Source: Smithella sp. SCADC
Lineage (GTDB): Bacteria; Desulfobacterota; Syntrophia; Syntrophales; Smithellaceae
DNA: 47,960 bases
Reading direction: 5' to 3'
Assembly (NCBI GenBank): GCA_000747625.2
Contig: JQDQ01000180.1
Location: 1 to 47,960 of the forward strand
Shown here: in pieces, positions 20,598-30,742 of the stretch
How positions within the stretch are numbered: position 1 is the first letter of the stretch
Layout: every line of letters begins with the position of its first letter
Notes under the pieces: model-generated
Seen by the model: only the letters and a program-made list of their open reading frames with translations
Databases searched by the model: none
What the model was told of the DNA's origin: nothing
Translations under genes and position numbers: made by a program

Positions 20598-20679
20598 CAT
20601 TTATCTCAGGAAGGTTAAAAAAAGATTGATATTGGCACAATTTTGTTACAAAATACTTTAAAGGTTGGCTAAACCTGCA

Positions 20680-22266
20680 ATGAACAAAAGTACAAAAAAG
20701 TATTTTTTGGAGAATGATCACAAATTGAGTATTCATAGTTATGAAGAACTTGCCGCGCTACACGCGATAGCTAAAATTTTAGCTCAGCCCACAGATTTGC
20801 GTGATGAATTGGAACAAATTCTGCACGAGATGAGTTCGCGTCTGGGAATGCAGCGGGGAATGATATCTCTCTTTGACCGCGATAAGAATGAAATTTGGCT
20901 GGATATTGCTCATGATGTAAATATAGAAGGGCTGGATGTAACATACAAGCCCGGAGAAGGGATTACCGGAGAAGTCGCTCAGACTGGGCGTCCAATGGCC
21001 GTGGCTAATCTGGGACATTCCGCTCATTTTTTAGACCGCACCGGTGCCCGGCGTAACTTAAACAGGTCGGAACTGGCCTTTCTTTGTGTTCCCATTATTT
21101 ATGATGACCATGTTGTTGGCGTTTTATCCGCCGACAAGGTTGCGCGTGAAGTAGAAAGTTTGGATAAAGAACTGGCTATGCTTTCCGCCGTAGCGGAATT
21201 AACGGCCAAATTCGTGCACATCAGAGCTTTGGAAGAGGAAAATAAACGGCTGAAAAAAATTGTCGGCAGCGAGAGACCGCCTTCTGTAGATATTATCGGT
21301 CATTCCAAACCAATGCAGGAAGTTTTCGGTTTGGTTGCCCAGGTAGCCGATTCCAATACAACAGTTTTAATTACCGGTGAAACGGGGACAGGCAAGGAGT
21401 TAATCGCCAGAGCGATCCACATGAACTCTTCCCGGCGCAAAGGGCCAATGGTACAGGTTAATTGCGCGGCAATTCCCGATACTTTGATTGAAAGCGAGCT
21501 TTTCGGTCACGAAAGGGGGGCATTTACCGGCGCGCTGCAGCAACGCCGGGGACGTTTTGAAGAGGCCAACGGAGGAACAATTTTTCTGGATGAAGTAGGT
21601 GAGCTTTCCGCTGCCGCTCAGGTAAAACTTTTGCGCGTTTTGCAGGAAAAGAGATTTCAGCCACTGGGCTCTTCCAGGGTTGTCAACGTTAATGTGCGAA
21701 TTATCGCGGCAACCAACAGAGATTTGGAACAGGATATTATAGCGGAACGGTTTCGCGCCGATTTGTTTTATCGTTTGAATGTGTTTCCCATATATTTACC
21801 GTCTTTACGCGAAAGAGGCAGCGATATTATACTCCTGGCAGATCATTTTATTTTGAAATACAGCAAGGAGATGAACAAAAATGTTAAAAGAATCTCCACC
21901 GCGGCAATAGAAGTATTCTTGTCCCATAAATGGCCGGGCAATGTGCGTGAGCTGGAAAACTGCATCGAAAGAGCTGTATTATTATCCAAGACCGATACTA
22001 TCGATTGTGCCCATCTTCCGCCCTCTTTGCAGGTTAAAGAATCTAAAGCGGAGAAAAAGGAGCACAGTAAATTATCTTCTGTTGTTGAAGCTCAGGAAAG
22101 ATCTTTAATTATTGATACGCTGGAAGCAACCGGCGGCAATCAAACAAAGGCCGCGAAAATGTTGGGGACTACCAAGCGAATTATTCAATACAAAATTAAT
22201 AAATTGGGAATTGATCCGAAATTTTTCCGTAAGAAGAATAAAGAGGTTAGTGACTCTGCGTCTTAG
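20680..22266 (+). CDS. Sigma-54-dependent transcription activator with GAF domain, NifA-like
   Basis: This regulator of about 528 residues works with RNA polymerase carrying sigma-54. A GAF sensor domain (about 40-180) is followed by a coiled linker. The AAA+ domain has Walker A GETGTGKE (about 233-240), the sigma-54 contact loop GAFTGA (280-285) and Walker B FLDE (about 302-305). A Fis-type helix-turn-helix ends the protein ([22 protein letters not shown]). This order is that of NifA. No nif genes are in the window, so the target is more likely nitrogen assimilation. The start is uncertain: ATG 20680 is preferred, while TTG 20665, five codons earlier, is also open. AAAGG at 20660-20664 fits neither spacing well. 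Confidence 0.9.
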   Translation: MNKSTKKYFLENDHKLSIHSYEELAALHAIAKILAQPTDLRDELEQILHEMSSRLGMQRGMISLFDRDKNEIWLDIAHDVNIEGLDVTYKPGEGITGEVAQTGRPMAVANLGHSAHFLDRTGARRNLNRSELAFLCVPIIYDDHVVGVLSADKVAREVESLDKELAMLSAVAELTAKFVHIRALEEENKRLKKIVGSERPPSVDIIGHSKPMQEVFGLVAQVADSNTTVLITGETGTGKELIARAIHMNSSRRKGPMVQVNCAAIPDTLIESELFGHERGAFTGALQQRRGRFEEANGGTIFLDEVGELSAAAQVKLLRVLQEKRFQPLGSSRVVNVNVRIIAATNRDLEQDIIAERFRADLFYRLNVFPIYLPSLRERGSDIILLADHFILKYSKEMNKNVKRISTAAIEVFLSHKWPGNVRELENCIERAVLLSKTDTIDCAHLPPSLQVKESKAEKKEHSKLSSVVEAQERSLIIDTLEATGGNQTKAAKMLGTTKRIIQYKINKLGIDPKFFRKKNKEVSDSAS

Positions 22267-24848
22267 CTGAAGAAGCAAACCATTTCCTGTGCTACAATAT
22301 CGGAAAGCAAGATTAATTTCTTTTCTTTAACATCATAGACTTGAACAACATTCTCATACTGGCGATCCTCCGGCACAAGCTTTCCTGTGATGTTGGGCAT
22401 AGATTCCATAACTGAAGTGTTGAAGATAACTTTTTCGTTTCCCGGATAAATGGCCATGTAAAAAATATTCATTTCCACCATGTCCTGAAAAAAGTGGGTG
22501 CCGAAAGATAAATCGGGAATCAAACTTCCTTCCTTGTATGCTATTTCCGCAATGGCGGCGATGTTGTTGATTTCGGAAAAAGTCACCGGTACGCCCATGG
22601 CCGGTGTTGTTGTGCCCCACCGGCCTGGCCCGAATAGAATCGTCGGCATCTCGGCCCGATCTTTTATTGTCTTATTGAGCTTTCCCACCAAGCGGGCAAC
22701 ATTGTATTTTTCAGACAAAGGAAGCTTGGCGTAACCCTGCGGGTCGATATAAATGATTCGCGCAATATTCTCGTGAACACTGCCGCCCATAAAGTTGCCT
22801 TCCTGTTTAAGCAATATTTTACTTTTTTTAATTTTTTCAGGAATTTCCACACGGCTGGACAGACCTTTTGTCTGAAACGGCCGGCATTGTAAGAGATTGA
22901 TTTGCATCTTCCCATCGGCGTTGAAGTTTACGGTAAATTCAATATCCACGGGATAATGATAGATTGATTCCAATCTCTTGAGCATTATGGACATCAGTTC
23001 CGTAAATTCTGTTTTTGCAAGCAGGTCATCGAAAGTTAGTATCCACACATCCCTTTGTTTTCCTAACGCCCTCATCCTTTCACTGGCCTCAATATCGCGA
23101 GTGCCAATAATGTCCAGTCGTGCGTCTAAATTATCGTTGAGCGCTTCGTCCACGGATAATGACTCAAAACTATTTTCTTCCAGGTTTAAGACATCAACAC
23201 AATGCTGGGAAAAACGCGCCGCATCTTCCGGTTTAGCATAAGGCTTAACCAGAGGTTCATCCAAGGCTACAATGCGGGGATAATCATTTTCCATACGGTT
23301 TACAGCCCTTGTGCCCAGTCCGAAAACAAGCCTGAGCATTCCCGCTTTGGGGTTCATTCCTTTGCGCCAGACAAAGGTGTTATAAGACAAACCGACACCG
23401 GCCAATTCGGGAAAGAAATAATGTTTACGGGAAGAACCGGAAACGCGCTGTACCAAGAGAGCCATCTGCTCATCCTGCTGATCAAGACCCCTCTGTAAAC
23501 GATAAGTAAGGGCATCTACATTCATTGTACTGGCGAAAATTTTTCTTACTGCTTCTTCAAAATGCTCATAACGTTCTTCCGGAGTTCCCTGATTGGCGCA
23601 AAAATAGCTTTCATATTTTCCGGCAAAAGCATTGCCGAACGCATCTTCCAGAAGAGAGCTGGAGCGTACGATAATCGGTGATTGTCCGTAATATTCCAGC
23701 ATTAATAAAAATCTTTCCCGTACTTCTTCAGGAAAAACGCCTTTTAACATTTTGTCTTTTAATTCACGGGCGCTCTCAAAATAGCTCTCTTTGGTTTTAT
23801 GAGCCATGAGTTCACGCCACCAGCCGTTTTGCACCATATAAGAATAAAAGACATCCGATCCGATATAAAACGAGTCGTGCAATTCGAGATGTTCGGACCA
23901 TTTTACAGAAGAGTCTTTTCGCAAAATATTGCGGGCCAGAAGCATACCGGCGGATTTGCCGCCGATGAAACCTGTTCCAATGAGCCTGTCTTTAACTTCG
24001 AGAAGATCTTCCAGAGTAAAAAATTCTTTGATCAGAGCCAGCATTCTTTTCTCTCTGCCGATCAAGACACGGGAAAGCTGCTCTACCATTTTCTGTTTTT
24101 CTTTGATGTCCTTCGGGTTTTCCAGTATGTCTCTGGCCTGCATGAACAGGCGATCCCAATAATCCAGATTTCTTTCGGCGTTGGAGTCGCTGGCCTGATT
24201 AAGATAGGAAAATAAATTTGTGGCATCGGCGCTGTTCGTAATGGGGACGAATTCGTCTTTTTCCATCATGTGCGGAAGAAACATCGTCGGTGAATAGCGC
24301 TGCCATGCTTTAATAGGGTGGATACAAAGTTTACCCTGATGGTTATAGATATCCAGCAGCACCTGAGTAGTTTCTCTGATGCGGGCAATGGTTTTAAAAG
24401 AATGCCGGTTGCGCAGGATGGAGAAATAAGCAACAGTATTTAATTCAAAAAGGTAAGGGCAGGTAATCACAAAAAAGTTGCCGATCATCAGGTCGGTCGC
24501 CCAGGTTAAAAGCAGATCCGACAGACAATCGAAGACATAAAAAACATCGCGCCCTTCCTGCCGGATGATATAATGAACCTGCGTAGAAAAGGATTCAAAA
24601 CCGATATCAGCATTAAGTTTGTAAATAGTAACTTTTCCGGTGGTATCTATAAGCGGCGGGTGTTTAGCAAAACGCATATAAACAATGCGCCGTCCTTTTT
24701 CCAGTGCCGTATTTACATAGGGAGTTACAAAAGTTTTGTAGTCTTCAATATTTTCGACTTGAAAAACAACATTATCACCCATTTGCAGGTAATTAAGAGT
24801 TTTATCCAATCCTGTAATGCCTGTACTGACGCTGGCTATGTTAACCAT
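22263..24848 (-). CDS. PEP-synthase-like ATP-grasp protein with degenerate KaiC/RecA-like N-terminus
   Basis: This 861-residue protein opens like a KaiC/RecA domain ([22 protein letters not shown]), but the position of the Walker A loop has no GxGKT, so that domain should not bind ATP in the usual way. From about residue 290 it is related to the ATP-binding domain of pyruvate phosphate dikinase and PEP synthase: [33 protein letters not shown] and a closing LLQCRPFQ near 675. The phosphohistidine swivel domain and PEP-binding barrel of true PEP synthases are absent; about 180 unfamiliar residues follow instead. It probably phosphorylates or senses something other than pyruvate. Its 3' end overlaps the NifA-like gene by 4 nt, convergently. 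AAGGTG precedes the ATG. Confidence 0.75.
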   Translation of the reverse strand: MVNIASVSTGITGLDKTLNYLQMGDNVVFQVENIEDYKTFVTPYVNTALEKGRRIVYMRFAKHPPLIDTTGKVTIYKLNADIGFESFSTQVHYIIRQEGRDVFYVFDCLSDLLLTWATDLMIGNFFVITCPYLFELNTVAYFSILRNRHSFKTIARIRETTQVLLDIYNHQGKLCIHPIKAWQRYSPTMFLPHMMEKDEFVPITNSADATNLFSYLNQASDSNAERNLDYWDRLFMQARDILENPKDIKEKQKMVEQLSRVLIGREKRMLALIKEFFTLEDLLEVKDRLIGTGFIGGKSAGMLLARNILRKDSSVKWSEHLELHDSFYIGSDVFYSYMVQNGWWRELMAHKTKESYFESARELKDKMLKGVFPEEVRERFLLMLEYYGQSPIIVRSSSLLEDAFGNAFAGKYESYFCANQGTPEERYEHFEEAVRKIFASTMNVDALTYRLQRGLDQQDEQMALLVQRVSGSSRKHYFFPELAGVGLSYNTFVWRKGMNPKAGMLRLVFGLGTRAVNRMENDYPRIVALDEPLVKPYAKPEDAARFSQHCVDVLNLEENSFESLSVDEALNDNLDARLDIIGTRDIEASERMRALGKQRDVWILTFDDLLAKTEFTELMSIMLKRLESIYHYPVDIEFTVNFNADGKMQINLLQCRPFQTKGLSSRVEIPEKIKKSKILLKQEGNFMGGSVHENIARIIYIDPQGYAKLPLSEKYNVARLVGKLNKTIKDRAEMPTILFGPGRWGTTTPAMGVPVTFSEINNIAAIAEIAYKEGSLIPDLSFGTHFFQDMVEMNIFYMAIYPGNEKVIFNTSVMESMPNITGKLVPEDRQYENVVQVYDVKEKKLILLSDIVAQEMVCFFS

Positions 24849-24864
24849 TAAAGCACCTTCAATT

Positions 24865-25020
24865 GGGCTGTTGAAAAACGCTCATCTGTCCCGATAAAAT
24901 CGGGATTGCGCTGCAAACCGCACCGCTCAACGTATATTTATATACGCCTCGCGGTTCAGTTTTTGCGCGCCTTGCACCTGTGATCCCGTATCAAGTACGG
25001 GACAAGCTTTTGAACAGCCC
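24865..25020. repeat. Palindromic intergenic repeat, copy A
   Basis: This 156-bp element starts GGGCTGTTGAAAAACG and ends with a near complement, CTTTTGAACAGCCC. Inside are CGCTCAACGTATA, then TATACGCCTCGCG and TTTTTGCGCGCCTTGC, all shared with copy C. It also carries extra nested hairpins (GTCCCGAT...ATCGGGA and ATCCCGT...ACGGGAC). It lies between two minus-strand genes and codes for nothing. Confidence 0.8.
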
Positions 25021-25058
25021 CGGAATATAGGGTTTTTAACAACCCTCCAAATTTCTGT

Positions 25059-27680
25059 TTATTCTTCTAACCCATCGTCGTCTTTTTTAGCGGCGGTTGC
25101 TTTTATCGGCCTTATCTTTCTGTAAATTTCCTGAGGAGTCTTTTTATTGCCGTCGATTGTGAGTAGCCTTTCGATGGTAATGCCGAAAAGCTTTTCGTTT
25201 TCTTCCAGATAAGGTTCTATCAGTTTCCAGTCTGCGTCGGTAATATCGACAAACTCTCCACCGTTGAGCTGCTCATCAACAAGTTTTTCATGCGGATCAC
25301 GGACATAAATCGCGCCGCCTGAAGCCAGAGAAAATATATTCGAACCGGGATAGGGTGTGTCGTATTCATAAATCGAACCGTCTTCATCGTCAAAACCGAT
25401 GCCGTTGAGAATTACAAAACCTCCGCCGTTGAGCGGATCGCCGGCCATAAAGGATTCGGCAAGATAATCCAGTGCGGTGCCGTTTATAACCACCCGCGGT
25501 CTGCCCACGGCATTAATTAAAGGACGGCCTGCCGCATTGCCCATGATATAAGCGCTTCCGCCTTTGGCTCCGTACATAAAGGTCTGGCCGACATCGCCGA
25601 ACACAACGAGTTTTCCTTCTTTCATAATCTGGCAGAGCTGATCCTGAGCGTTGCCATGAATATAAATTTCCATGCCGTCAATGCCTGAGGCAACATAGTC
25701 ACCCGACGCCCCGTAAATATCAATCCTGACATCTTTTGTGGCCGGACCGAAACCGCAACCGGTAAAACGCTGACCGCGATATTTGTACACAATGAAATGT
25801 TTCCATCCGAGTTTAAAGGCTTTAACAATCATTACGGCGTCGCAATCGTTGCCTTCCGGTTCAAACTTTTCAGCATCAATAATCAGAAATTTCTCGTTAT
25901 TTTTCGGAGCGCGCAGTTGGTCGCGGCAGGCAAAATTAATCCGGCTGAAACGGGAATTGGACATTTTTGTGATCGAAGGCGTTGTGTCAAATATTTCATC
26001 CAGAGCTATTTTAAGGATATGCTGCAAAGAACTTCTTTTTATCGTTCCGGTATTGAATCTACGATCATTCAAAAGCGTTAACGCGCGGATAGCCGTATGC
26101 TTGGAATCATCATTTTTCAGAGCATGATCTTTTATCGCTTCAATGCAGAATCTGAGTTGATCAGGATTAAAGCTGACAATACTATCCTTCACATAGGCAA
26201 ATATTTTATCGGCAGCGGCTGAATAATCATTTTCGGCAAATAAAGAATCAATTTTATCTGATACGGGCTTGTAGTCTTCTATAGCCGTTATTTTTTTCGC
26301 TACATCACAGGTGGCTTTTCCTTTGGGAGTTTTAATGACCTTTCCGAATTTGTCGGTACAAATTAGTTTCATGCCTTCTGTGGTATCTTTCAGGCTGAAA
26401 ATAAATGAGCCGCCATCTGTATAGCTGCCGCCGCGGGCGTTCCAGTATTTGTCGGCAATAGGCCCGAAGCGGGGATCTTCCCGCGTAAGTGAGATTAAAG
26501 TCGCATCAATGGCCTGTTTTTCCGAACAAATCAGACCAATCTGGACTTCGCCTTCCTGCAGGGCGAAAACCTGAGGGCGCAGCATAGCCGTATCCGTAAT
26601 ACCGATCAACTGGAACTGATCATTTTTAACGTCATTGCGCGCAATGATAAAGAACCACGGTCCATCCGGTGAAGAGCCTACATGATGGGTCTGAATGGCT
26701 TTATACAACGCCTGCTTATCGGCAGGCAGCATATCAAAGTCCATTTCCGAAGTCGGGGCCATGGCTTCAATCAGGTACTCCAGCGGATATTTATAGACTC
26801 TGCTCCACAAATCCCAGAGCAGTGCCGCTTCTTCCGTATCGGTCAAAAACAGCGGGTAATAATTGCGCTGCTTAAGATACTCACTCACGGCCTGATAATT
26901 GGCAAAGTCGCCGTTATGCACCAATGCCTCATTAAGCGCGGAAAACGGATGGCAGCCACCCGGATGCCAGACACGTCCGCGTGTCGGATAGCGCTGGTGG
27001 GCCAGCCACGCATGCGCTTTGAAGTCATCCAATTTATAATATTTAACTACGTTTTCCGCATATCCCACGATTTTCAGGATCATCATGTTCCTGCCGTGCG
27101 ACATGACAAAAGCCTTCTTTTCACCAAGTGATGCGTAATAGTGCGAGTTGATTTTAAAGCTGTTCTGATAGAGAAATTCATCTTCGGCATCACGTCGATC
27201 CATGGATGAAAATTTGTTATCGGAAATGAACTTATCGAGTACATTGTCCTTCACACGCACAAAATAGCGCATAACATCCGGCGGCCGGACATCCAATCCG
27301 ATACTGCGGTGATCATCAATAGTCGCAAGCTTTTCCGATTTATCAATTTTGAAGTATGGCTTGATGTATTGATCTTCGATTTCGGTACAAACACTTTCAT
27401 CAAGAAGAGCGATGTGCAGCATATAATCATCACGCAAAATCTGCCGGGATACACCCATTGCTTCGGGAACAAACCCGACAGCTCCAATACCACCGCCTTT
27501 TCCGTTGCCTCTGTTGTGCATCTGGGCTGACGGCTCGAAGATGTTCTTTCCCGTTACAGGAATAGAACTGATAAACCCCGTTACTCCGCAGCCCCCTTCT
27601 TCTTCGGTATTCAAACTCAAAGGCGGCACCTGACTGCAAATTTCAGTGCGTGATATAGTTATTTTTTCCACATTGTCCAT
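25059..27680 (-). CDS. Glutamate-synthase-like protein: class II glutaminase plus GXGXG domain
   Basis: This 873-residue protein fuses two parts of a split glutamate synthase. Near the N-terminus, GGCGVTGF holds the candidate nucleophile C31 of a class II glutamine amidotransferase, and HQRYPTRGRVWHPGGCHPF and EALVHNGDFANY supply the rest of that site. C31 is not at the N-terminus, so processing would be needed, or activity is altered. The last 250 residues form the GXGXG beta-helix (GIDGMEIYIHGNAQDQ, YIMGNAAGR) found at the C-terminus of GltB. The start is ATG 27678-27680, 17 nt after the previous stop, with GGAG upstream. A longer reading of 53 codons would overlap the previous gene. It should release ammonia for the neighbouring FMN subunit. 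Confidence 0.85.
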   Translation of the reverse strand: MDNVEKITISRTEICSQVPPLSLNTEEEGGCGVTGFISSIPVTGKNIFEPSAQMHNRGNGKGGGIGAVGFVPEAMGVSRQILRDDYMLHIALLDESVCTEIEDQYIKPYFKIDKSEKLATIDDHRSIGLDVRPPDVMRYFVRVKDNVLDKFISDNKFSSMDRRDAEDEFLYQNSFKINSHYYASLGEKKAFVMSHGRNMMILKIVGYAENVVKYYKLDDFKAHAWLAHQRYPTRGRVWHPGGCHPFSALNEALVHNGDFANYQAVSEYLKQRNYYPLFLTDTEEAALLWDLWSRVYKYPLEYLIEAMAPTSEMDFDMLPADKQALYKAIQTHHVGSSPDGPWFFIIARNDVKNDQFQLIGITDTAMLRPQVFALQEGEVQIGLICSEKQAIDATLISLTREDPRFGPIADKYWNARGGSYTDGGSFIFSLKDTTEGMKLICTDKFGKVIKTPKGKATCDVAKKITAIEDYKPVSDKIDSLFAENDYSAAADKIFAYVKDSIVSFNPDQLRFCIEAIKDHALKNDDSKHTAIRALTLLNDRRFNTGTIKRSSLQHILKIALDEIFDTTPSITKMSNSRFSRINFACRDQLRAPKNNEKFLIIDAEKFEPEGNDCDAVMIVKAFKLGWKHFIVYKYRGQRFTGCGFGPATKDVRIDIYGASGDYVASGIDGMEIYIHGNAQDQLCQIMKEGKLVVFGDVGQTFMYGAKGGSAYIMGNAAGRPLINAVGRPRVVINGTALDYLAESFMAGDPLNGGGFVILNGIGFDDEDGSIYEYDTPYPGSNIFSLASGGAIYVRDPHEKLVDEQLNGGEFVDITDADWKLIEPYLEENEKLFGITIERLLTIDGNKKTPQEIYRKIRPIKATAAKKDDDGLEE

Positions 27681-27697
27681 TATGATTAAACTCCGCT

Positions 27698-29179
27698 TTA
27701 TTCGCTGTAATCTATATGTTCCAGCAGATCCGTCCTGCCGACTAATTCTCTGACGCTCCTCATGCCGAACTTTTGTAATATTTCCACAAGCTGGACATTC
27801 CAGGCATGGTACATATTTGTTAAGCGCTGCGTTGCCCATTCCTCGTTAAACAAATCAGCCAGTTCCGAATCGGTGGAAGCAATTCCCCGGGCGCAGCCGC
27901 GTCCGGATTCGCAATTTCCACAACGGACACATTCCAGAGAAACCATTTCCGCCGTACCGATCACCGCGCCATCCGCGCCCAGGCAAATGGCTTTGGCCAA
28001 ATCATGAGCGGTCCTTATGCCCCCTGAAGCAATAAGTGTCATTGCGTCCCTTGCGCCCTCTTCCTTTAAAAAATTATGGACCTTCATGATGGCATATTCT
28101 ATGGGCATGGCGATGTTCTTTTTGGCAATGTCCGGCGCCGCGCCGGTGCCGCCATATCCGCCGTCGATATGAATGATATGAGCGCCGGCATAGTAAGAAC
28201 CTACCGCAACCATATCCACATCGTTAGGTGTCGAAACCTTAACGGAAACCAGCGCGTTGGGATTCATTTGTTTGATCCAGTCAATATGTTTCTTGTGATC
28301 TTCAATGGAATACACCGAATGAAAAGGAAAAGGTGAAAACAAGGACGTGCCTTTGACCGCTTCCCGCATCCGGGCGACGCTTTCCGTATTTTTTTCACCC
28401 AGCAGATGCCCGCCCAAGCCGGGTTTGGCGCCCTGCGCGTATTTGAATTCCACTATTTTTACCCGCTGGATTGTTTCTTCGCGCACCCCGAATAAACCGG
28501 TCGCCACCTGAGTGATCACATGGTCGTTATAAGGTTGAAGCAGTTCCGGGTATCCTCCCTCACCGGTACAGGTGAAGGTGTTCCAGATCGTCGCGTTGTG
28601 TGCCTTCGCTACCATTGTCGGCAGACTGACCGATCCGAAGGACATTCCTCCGCCGTAGACAGGAGTGGAAATGATAATATTGGCGCGGCCGTCATTTCTG
28701 CGGTTTAAGGGAATTTCCGTTGATATTTCCAGCTTGTCAATTTTCGACGGCTTATCCGGAAACTTGAGACGAAGCTTGTCGAAGCCGCCGCCGGAATTAC
28801 CGGTATTATATTCCAGATCTTTTCGCTCGGGCGGATATCCTGTTTCCGCCATTATCCATGTTCCGGTAATCATATCTGCTGTCCAGCGATAATCGCCGAG
28901 CGTTTCATACATGGGATTGAGGGCAATGCTCAAAGCCTGACGCGGACATTTCGCCACACAATAAAAATCGTTGTTCTTGCATTCCAGCCCAATGCATTTA
29001 TAGTCAATCGGCACGCTCATCTTGTTGTGCCCTTCCTGTCTTTCGTGCACTCCGTAGGGGCATGATTTGGCGCAGGTACCGCAATTGATGCAGGCGCCGG
29101 ATCGGGTAACTTTATACTTGGGCACCTGATGCTTAAATCGCGACGGCATTTTTTTAATTTTTACAGTTGATGGTTTCAT
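27698..29179 (-). CDS. Glutamate synthase FMN/Fe-S subunit (ferredoxin plus synthase domain)
   Basis: This 493-residue protein begins with two ferredoxin-type clusters (C30, C33, C36, C40; then CIGLEC and CVAKCP). The FMN-binding barrel of glutamate synthase follows. Motifs are STPVYGGGMSFGSVS, EFKYAQGAKPGLGGHL, SVKVSTPNDV, IHIDGGYGGTGAAP and ASGGIRTAHD. A later cysteine set CVRCGNCESGRGC probably holds the 3Fe-4S cluster. It should convert 2-oxoglutarate and ammonia to glutamate using electrons from ferredoxin or a partner flavoprotein. Its start overlaps the upstream stop in ATGA. All catalytic motifs seem present, in contrast to the paralogue upstream. Confidence 0.93.
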   Translation of the reverse strand: MKPSTVKIKKMPSRFKHQVPKYKVTRSGACINCGTCAKSCPYGVHERQEGHNKMSVPIDYKCIGLECKNNDFYCVAKCPRQALSIALNPMYETLGDYRWTADMITGTWIMAETGYPPERKDLEYNTGNSGGGFDKLRLKFPDKPSKIDKLEISTEIPLNRRNDGRANIIISTPVYGGGMSFGSVSLPTMVAKAHNATIWNTFTCTGEGGYPELLQPYNDHVITQVATGLFGVREETIQRVKIVEFKYAQGAKPGLGGHLLGEKNTESVARMREAVKGTSLFSPFPFHSVYSIEDHKKHIDWIKQMNPNALVSVKVSTPNDVDMVAVGSYYAGAHIIHIDGGYGGTGAAPDIAKKNIAMPIEYAIMKVHNFLKEEGARDAMTLIASGGIRTAHDLAKAICLGADGAVIGTAEMVSLECVRCGNCESGRGCARGIASTDSELADLFNEEWATQRLTNMYHAWNVQLVEILQKFGMRSVRELVGRTDLLEHIDYSE

Positions 29180-30585
29180 ATTTTTGCTGTTTCTCTTTTT
29201 TTAAATAATTTTCCAAAAGTATCATTATCGATTTCATCAAAGAAGATGGCTCTTCCGGTTTCACCGCGCAGACGCCGCGCTTCACGGATACCCATGGCGC
29301 CCATGACCTCCAGAAGTTGCGAATGCCAGGCGCCCATGAGATTAACGATCCGATGCATTATCGTGCGCACGGAAATTTTTTCCAGTGCTTCGGGGAATAC
29401 CAGTATCTTTTCCGGTTCTTCATATAATCTGGCGCCCAGCGCGATCAGGAGGGGTAGATCGATCGCTGTTAAATCAGCGCCGCAGATCATTGCCTTCGGC
29501 ACATGTTCGGCCATGGCGATTCCGCCGGAGAAAATAATGGTAACTTCATCGCGTATTCTGTCTTCAACCAGTTTCAGATGAACGGCCCGGATAATATCCT
29601 TGGCCAGACGCCGGTCTGCGCGGGATGAACCATACTCCATCCCGCGGTAATCGGCCACGACATGAATAATCTCCGCGCCGCTTTGCGCCAGGCTGGAAAC
29701 AATTGTTTCCACAGCATTTGTTGCCGGAACTCGAAAGATAGTAAGCACATTATTTATTTTCTTAATTTTATCCTGCAATGCAGGCAATGTACTTAAAACT
29801 TCATCATTATAATTAATTGCCACCATTCTTACGCTCTTGATCAATGCCTGATGCTTATCAATTTCTTTATGGGGAATTAATGGAATGATGTTTTTAGTAT
29901 ATTTCTTTAAGTCCGCTGCAATACGATCCGCAGATAATATGACACACGTGTTGAGTTCCGCTGCCGCTCTCACAATGGCGGTTTTCACATTGTGACTCAA
30001 ATTATCCTGAGGGAAATCAAAGATGATAGGAATCGGAATATCAATGGTATCATGAATTTTCGACAGTAATTTTCCGCAATCATCAAAGGTCAGGTGATTG
30101 AGCTTCCTGCCCAGTTCAACGGATGTGCTGATATATTCCCGTCCATGGATTCCATCACGCGTCGGGCGGACGATTTCCGACATATCGGTCCACATGCTGT
30201 CGAATCCCGGTCCGGTAAAAGGACCGCGATAACCGGCGCCGGTAACCGGAACCTTGCCGTCCTCCGCCTGCTTCCATAACGTAATGAACATATCGGACTT
30301 CCAGTAGGAACCGCCGATATTTAGAAAGTCTTTATCCAGAGATTTTTCCAGCGCTCCCCGGGGACATTCCTGAATACAGCGGAAGCAGTTTCGGCAAACC
30401 ATCGTGTTCGGGTCGGCCATTTTGCGCGGATCTCCGCCTTTACCCCGTTTATGAGCTTCATAAATGCACACTTTGGTGCATTTACCGCAGTTGATACAAT
30501 TTTCTCCCCGTTCAATTCTGAATTTGAAAACGTAATCCAGATTAAGCGGCGTTACTTTAGTGTGAATGTGATATTTTTTTGGCAT
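29176..30585 (-). CDS. Degenerate glutamate-synthase-like paralogue with two 4Fe-4S motifs
   Basis: This 469-residue protein has the same plan as its downstream neighbour: CINCGKCTKVC and CRNCFRCIQECP clusters, then a synthase-like barrel ending with HRIVNLMGAWHSQLLEVMGAMG. The barrel lacks key features of the family: no GGGMSFGS glycine loop, no GGYGGTG loop, and no terminal cysteine cluster. IIFSGGIAMAEHVPKAMICGAD is still recognisable. It is probably a non-catalytic or electron-transfer partner of the true FMN subunit. It is the first gene of the three-gene cluster (ATGA overlap with the next), 157 nt after the FAD/Fe-S oxidoreductase. Confidence 0.8.
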   Translation of the reverse strand: MPKKYHIHTKVTPLNLDYVFKFRIERGENCINCGKCTKVCIYEAHKRGKGGDPRKMADPNTMVCRNCFRCIQECPRGALEKSLDKDFLNIGGSYWKSDMFITLWKQAEDGKVPVTGAGYRGPFTGPGFDSMWTDMSEIVRPTRDGIHGREYISTSVELGRKLNHLTFDDCGKLLSKIHDTIDIPIPIIFDFPQDNLSHNVKTAIVRAAAELNTCVILSADRIAADLKKYTKNIIPLIPHKEIDKHQALIKSVRMVAINYNDEVLSTLPALQDKIKKINNVLTIFRVPATNAVETIVSSLAQSGAEIIHVVADYRGMEYGSSRADRRLAKDIIRAVHLKLVEDRIRDEVTIIFSGGIAMAEHVPKAMICGADLTAIDLPLLIALGARLYEEPEKILVFPEALEKISVRTIMHRIVNLMGAWHSQLLEVMGAMGIREARRLRGETGRAIFFDEIDNDTFGKLFKKRETAKI

Positions 30586-30680
30586 AATTATTAATTCATC
30601 TTTCTATCTATTAAACTTCGATCATTATTCCTTTATTATTTGTGAATTAACCATGATTCCCTTGTAATAAGTTCACCAAC

Positions 30681-30710
30681 TTGTCATTCCCGCCTTCGCG
30701 GGAATGACAA
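30681..30710. repeat. REP-like 13-bp palindrome (TCATTCCCGC type)
   Basis: Arms TTGTCATTCCCGC (30681-30693) and GCGGGAATGACAA (30698-30710) are perfectly complementary around a 4-nt loop. There is no T run after it on the minus strand, so it is a dispersed hairpin repeat rather than a normal terminator. It could weaken readthrough into the glutamate synthase cluster. Confidence 0.7.
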
Positions 30711-30742
30711 AAACAAGCAAAAATCTACTTTTTTTGAGACCA

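Noticed and set aside
20635-20652. Second sigma-54-like sequence TGGCACAATTTTGTTAC before the NifA-like gene
   Set aside because: The -24 half is good, but at 10 nt from GG there is TT rather than the invariant GC.
27681-27839. 53-codon extension of the glutaminase/GXGXG gene
   Set aside because: It overlaps the end of the preceding FMN subunit gene and no ribosome site fits; ATG 27680 has GGAG.
30681-30710. Hairpin read as a terminator for the FAD/Fe-S oxidoreductase
   Set aside because: On the minus strand no T run follows the stem; the sequence matches a common dispersed hairpin type instead.
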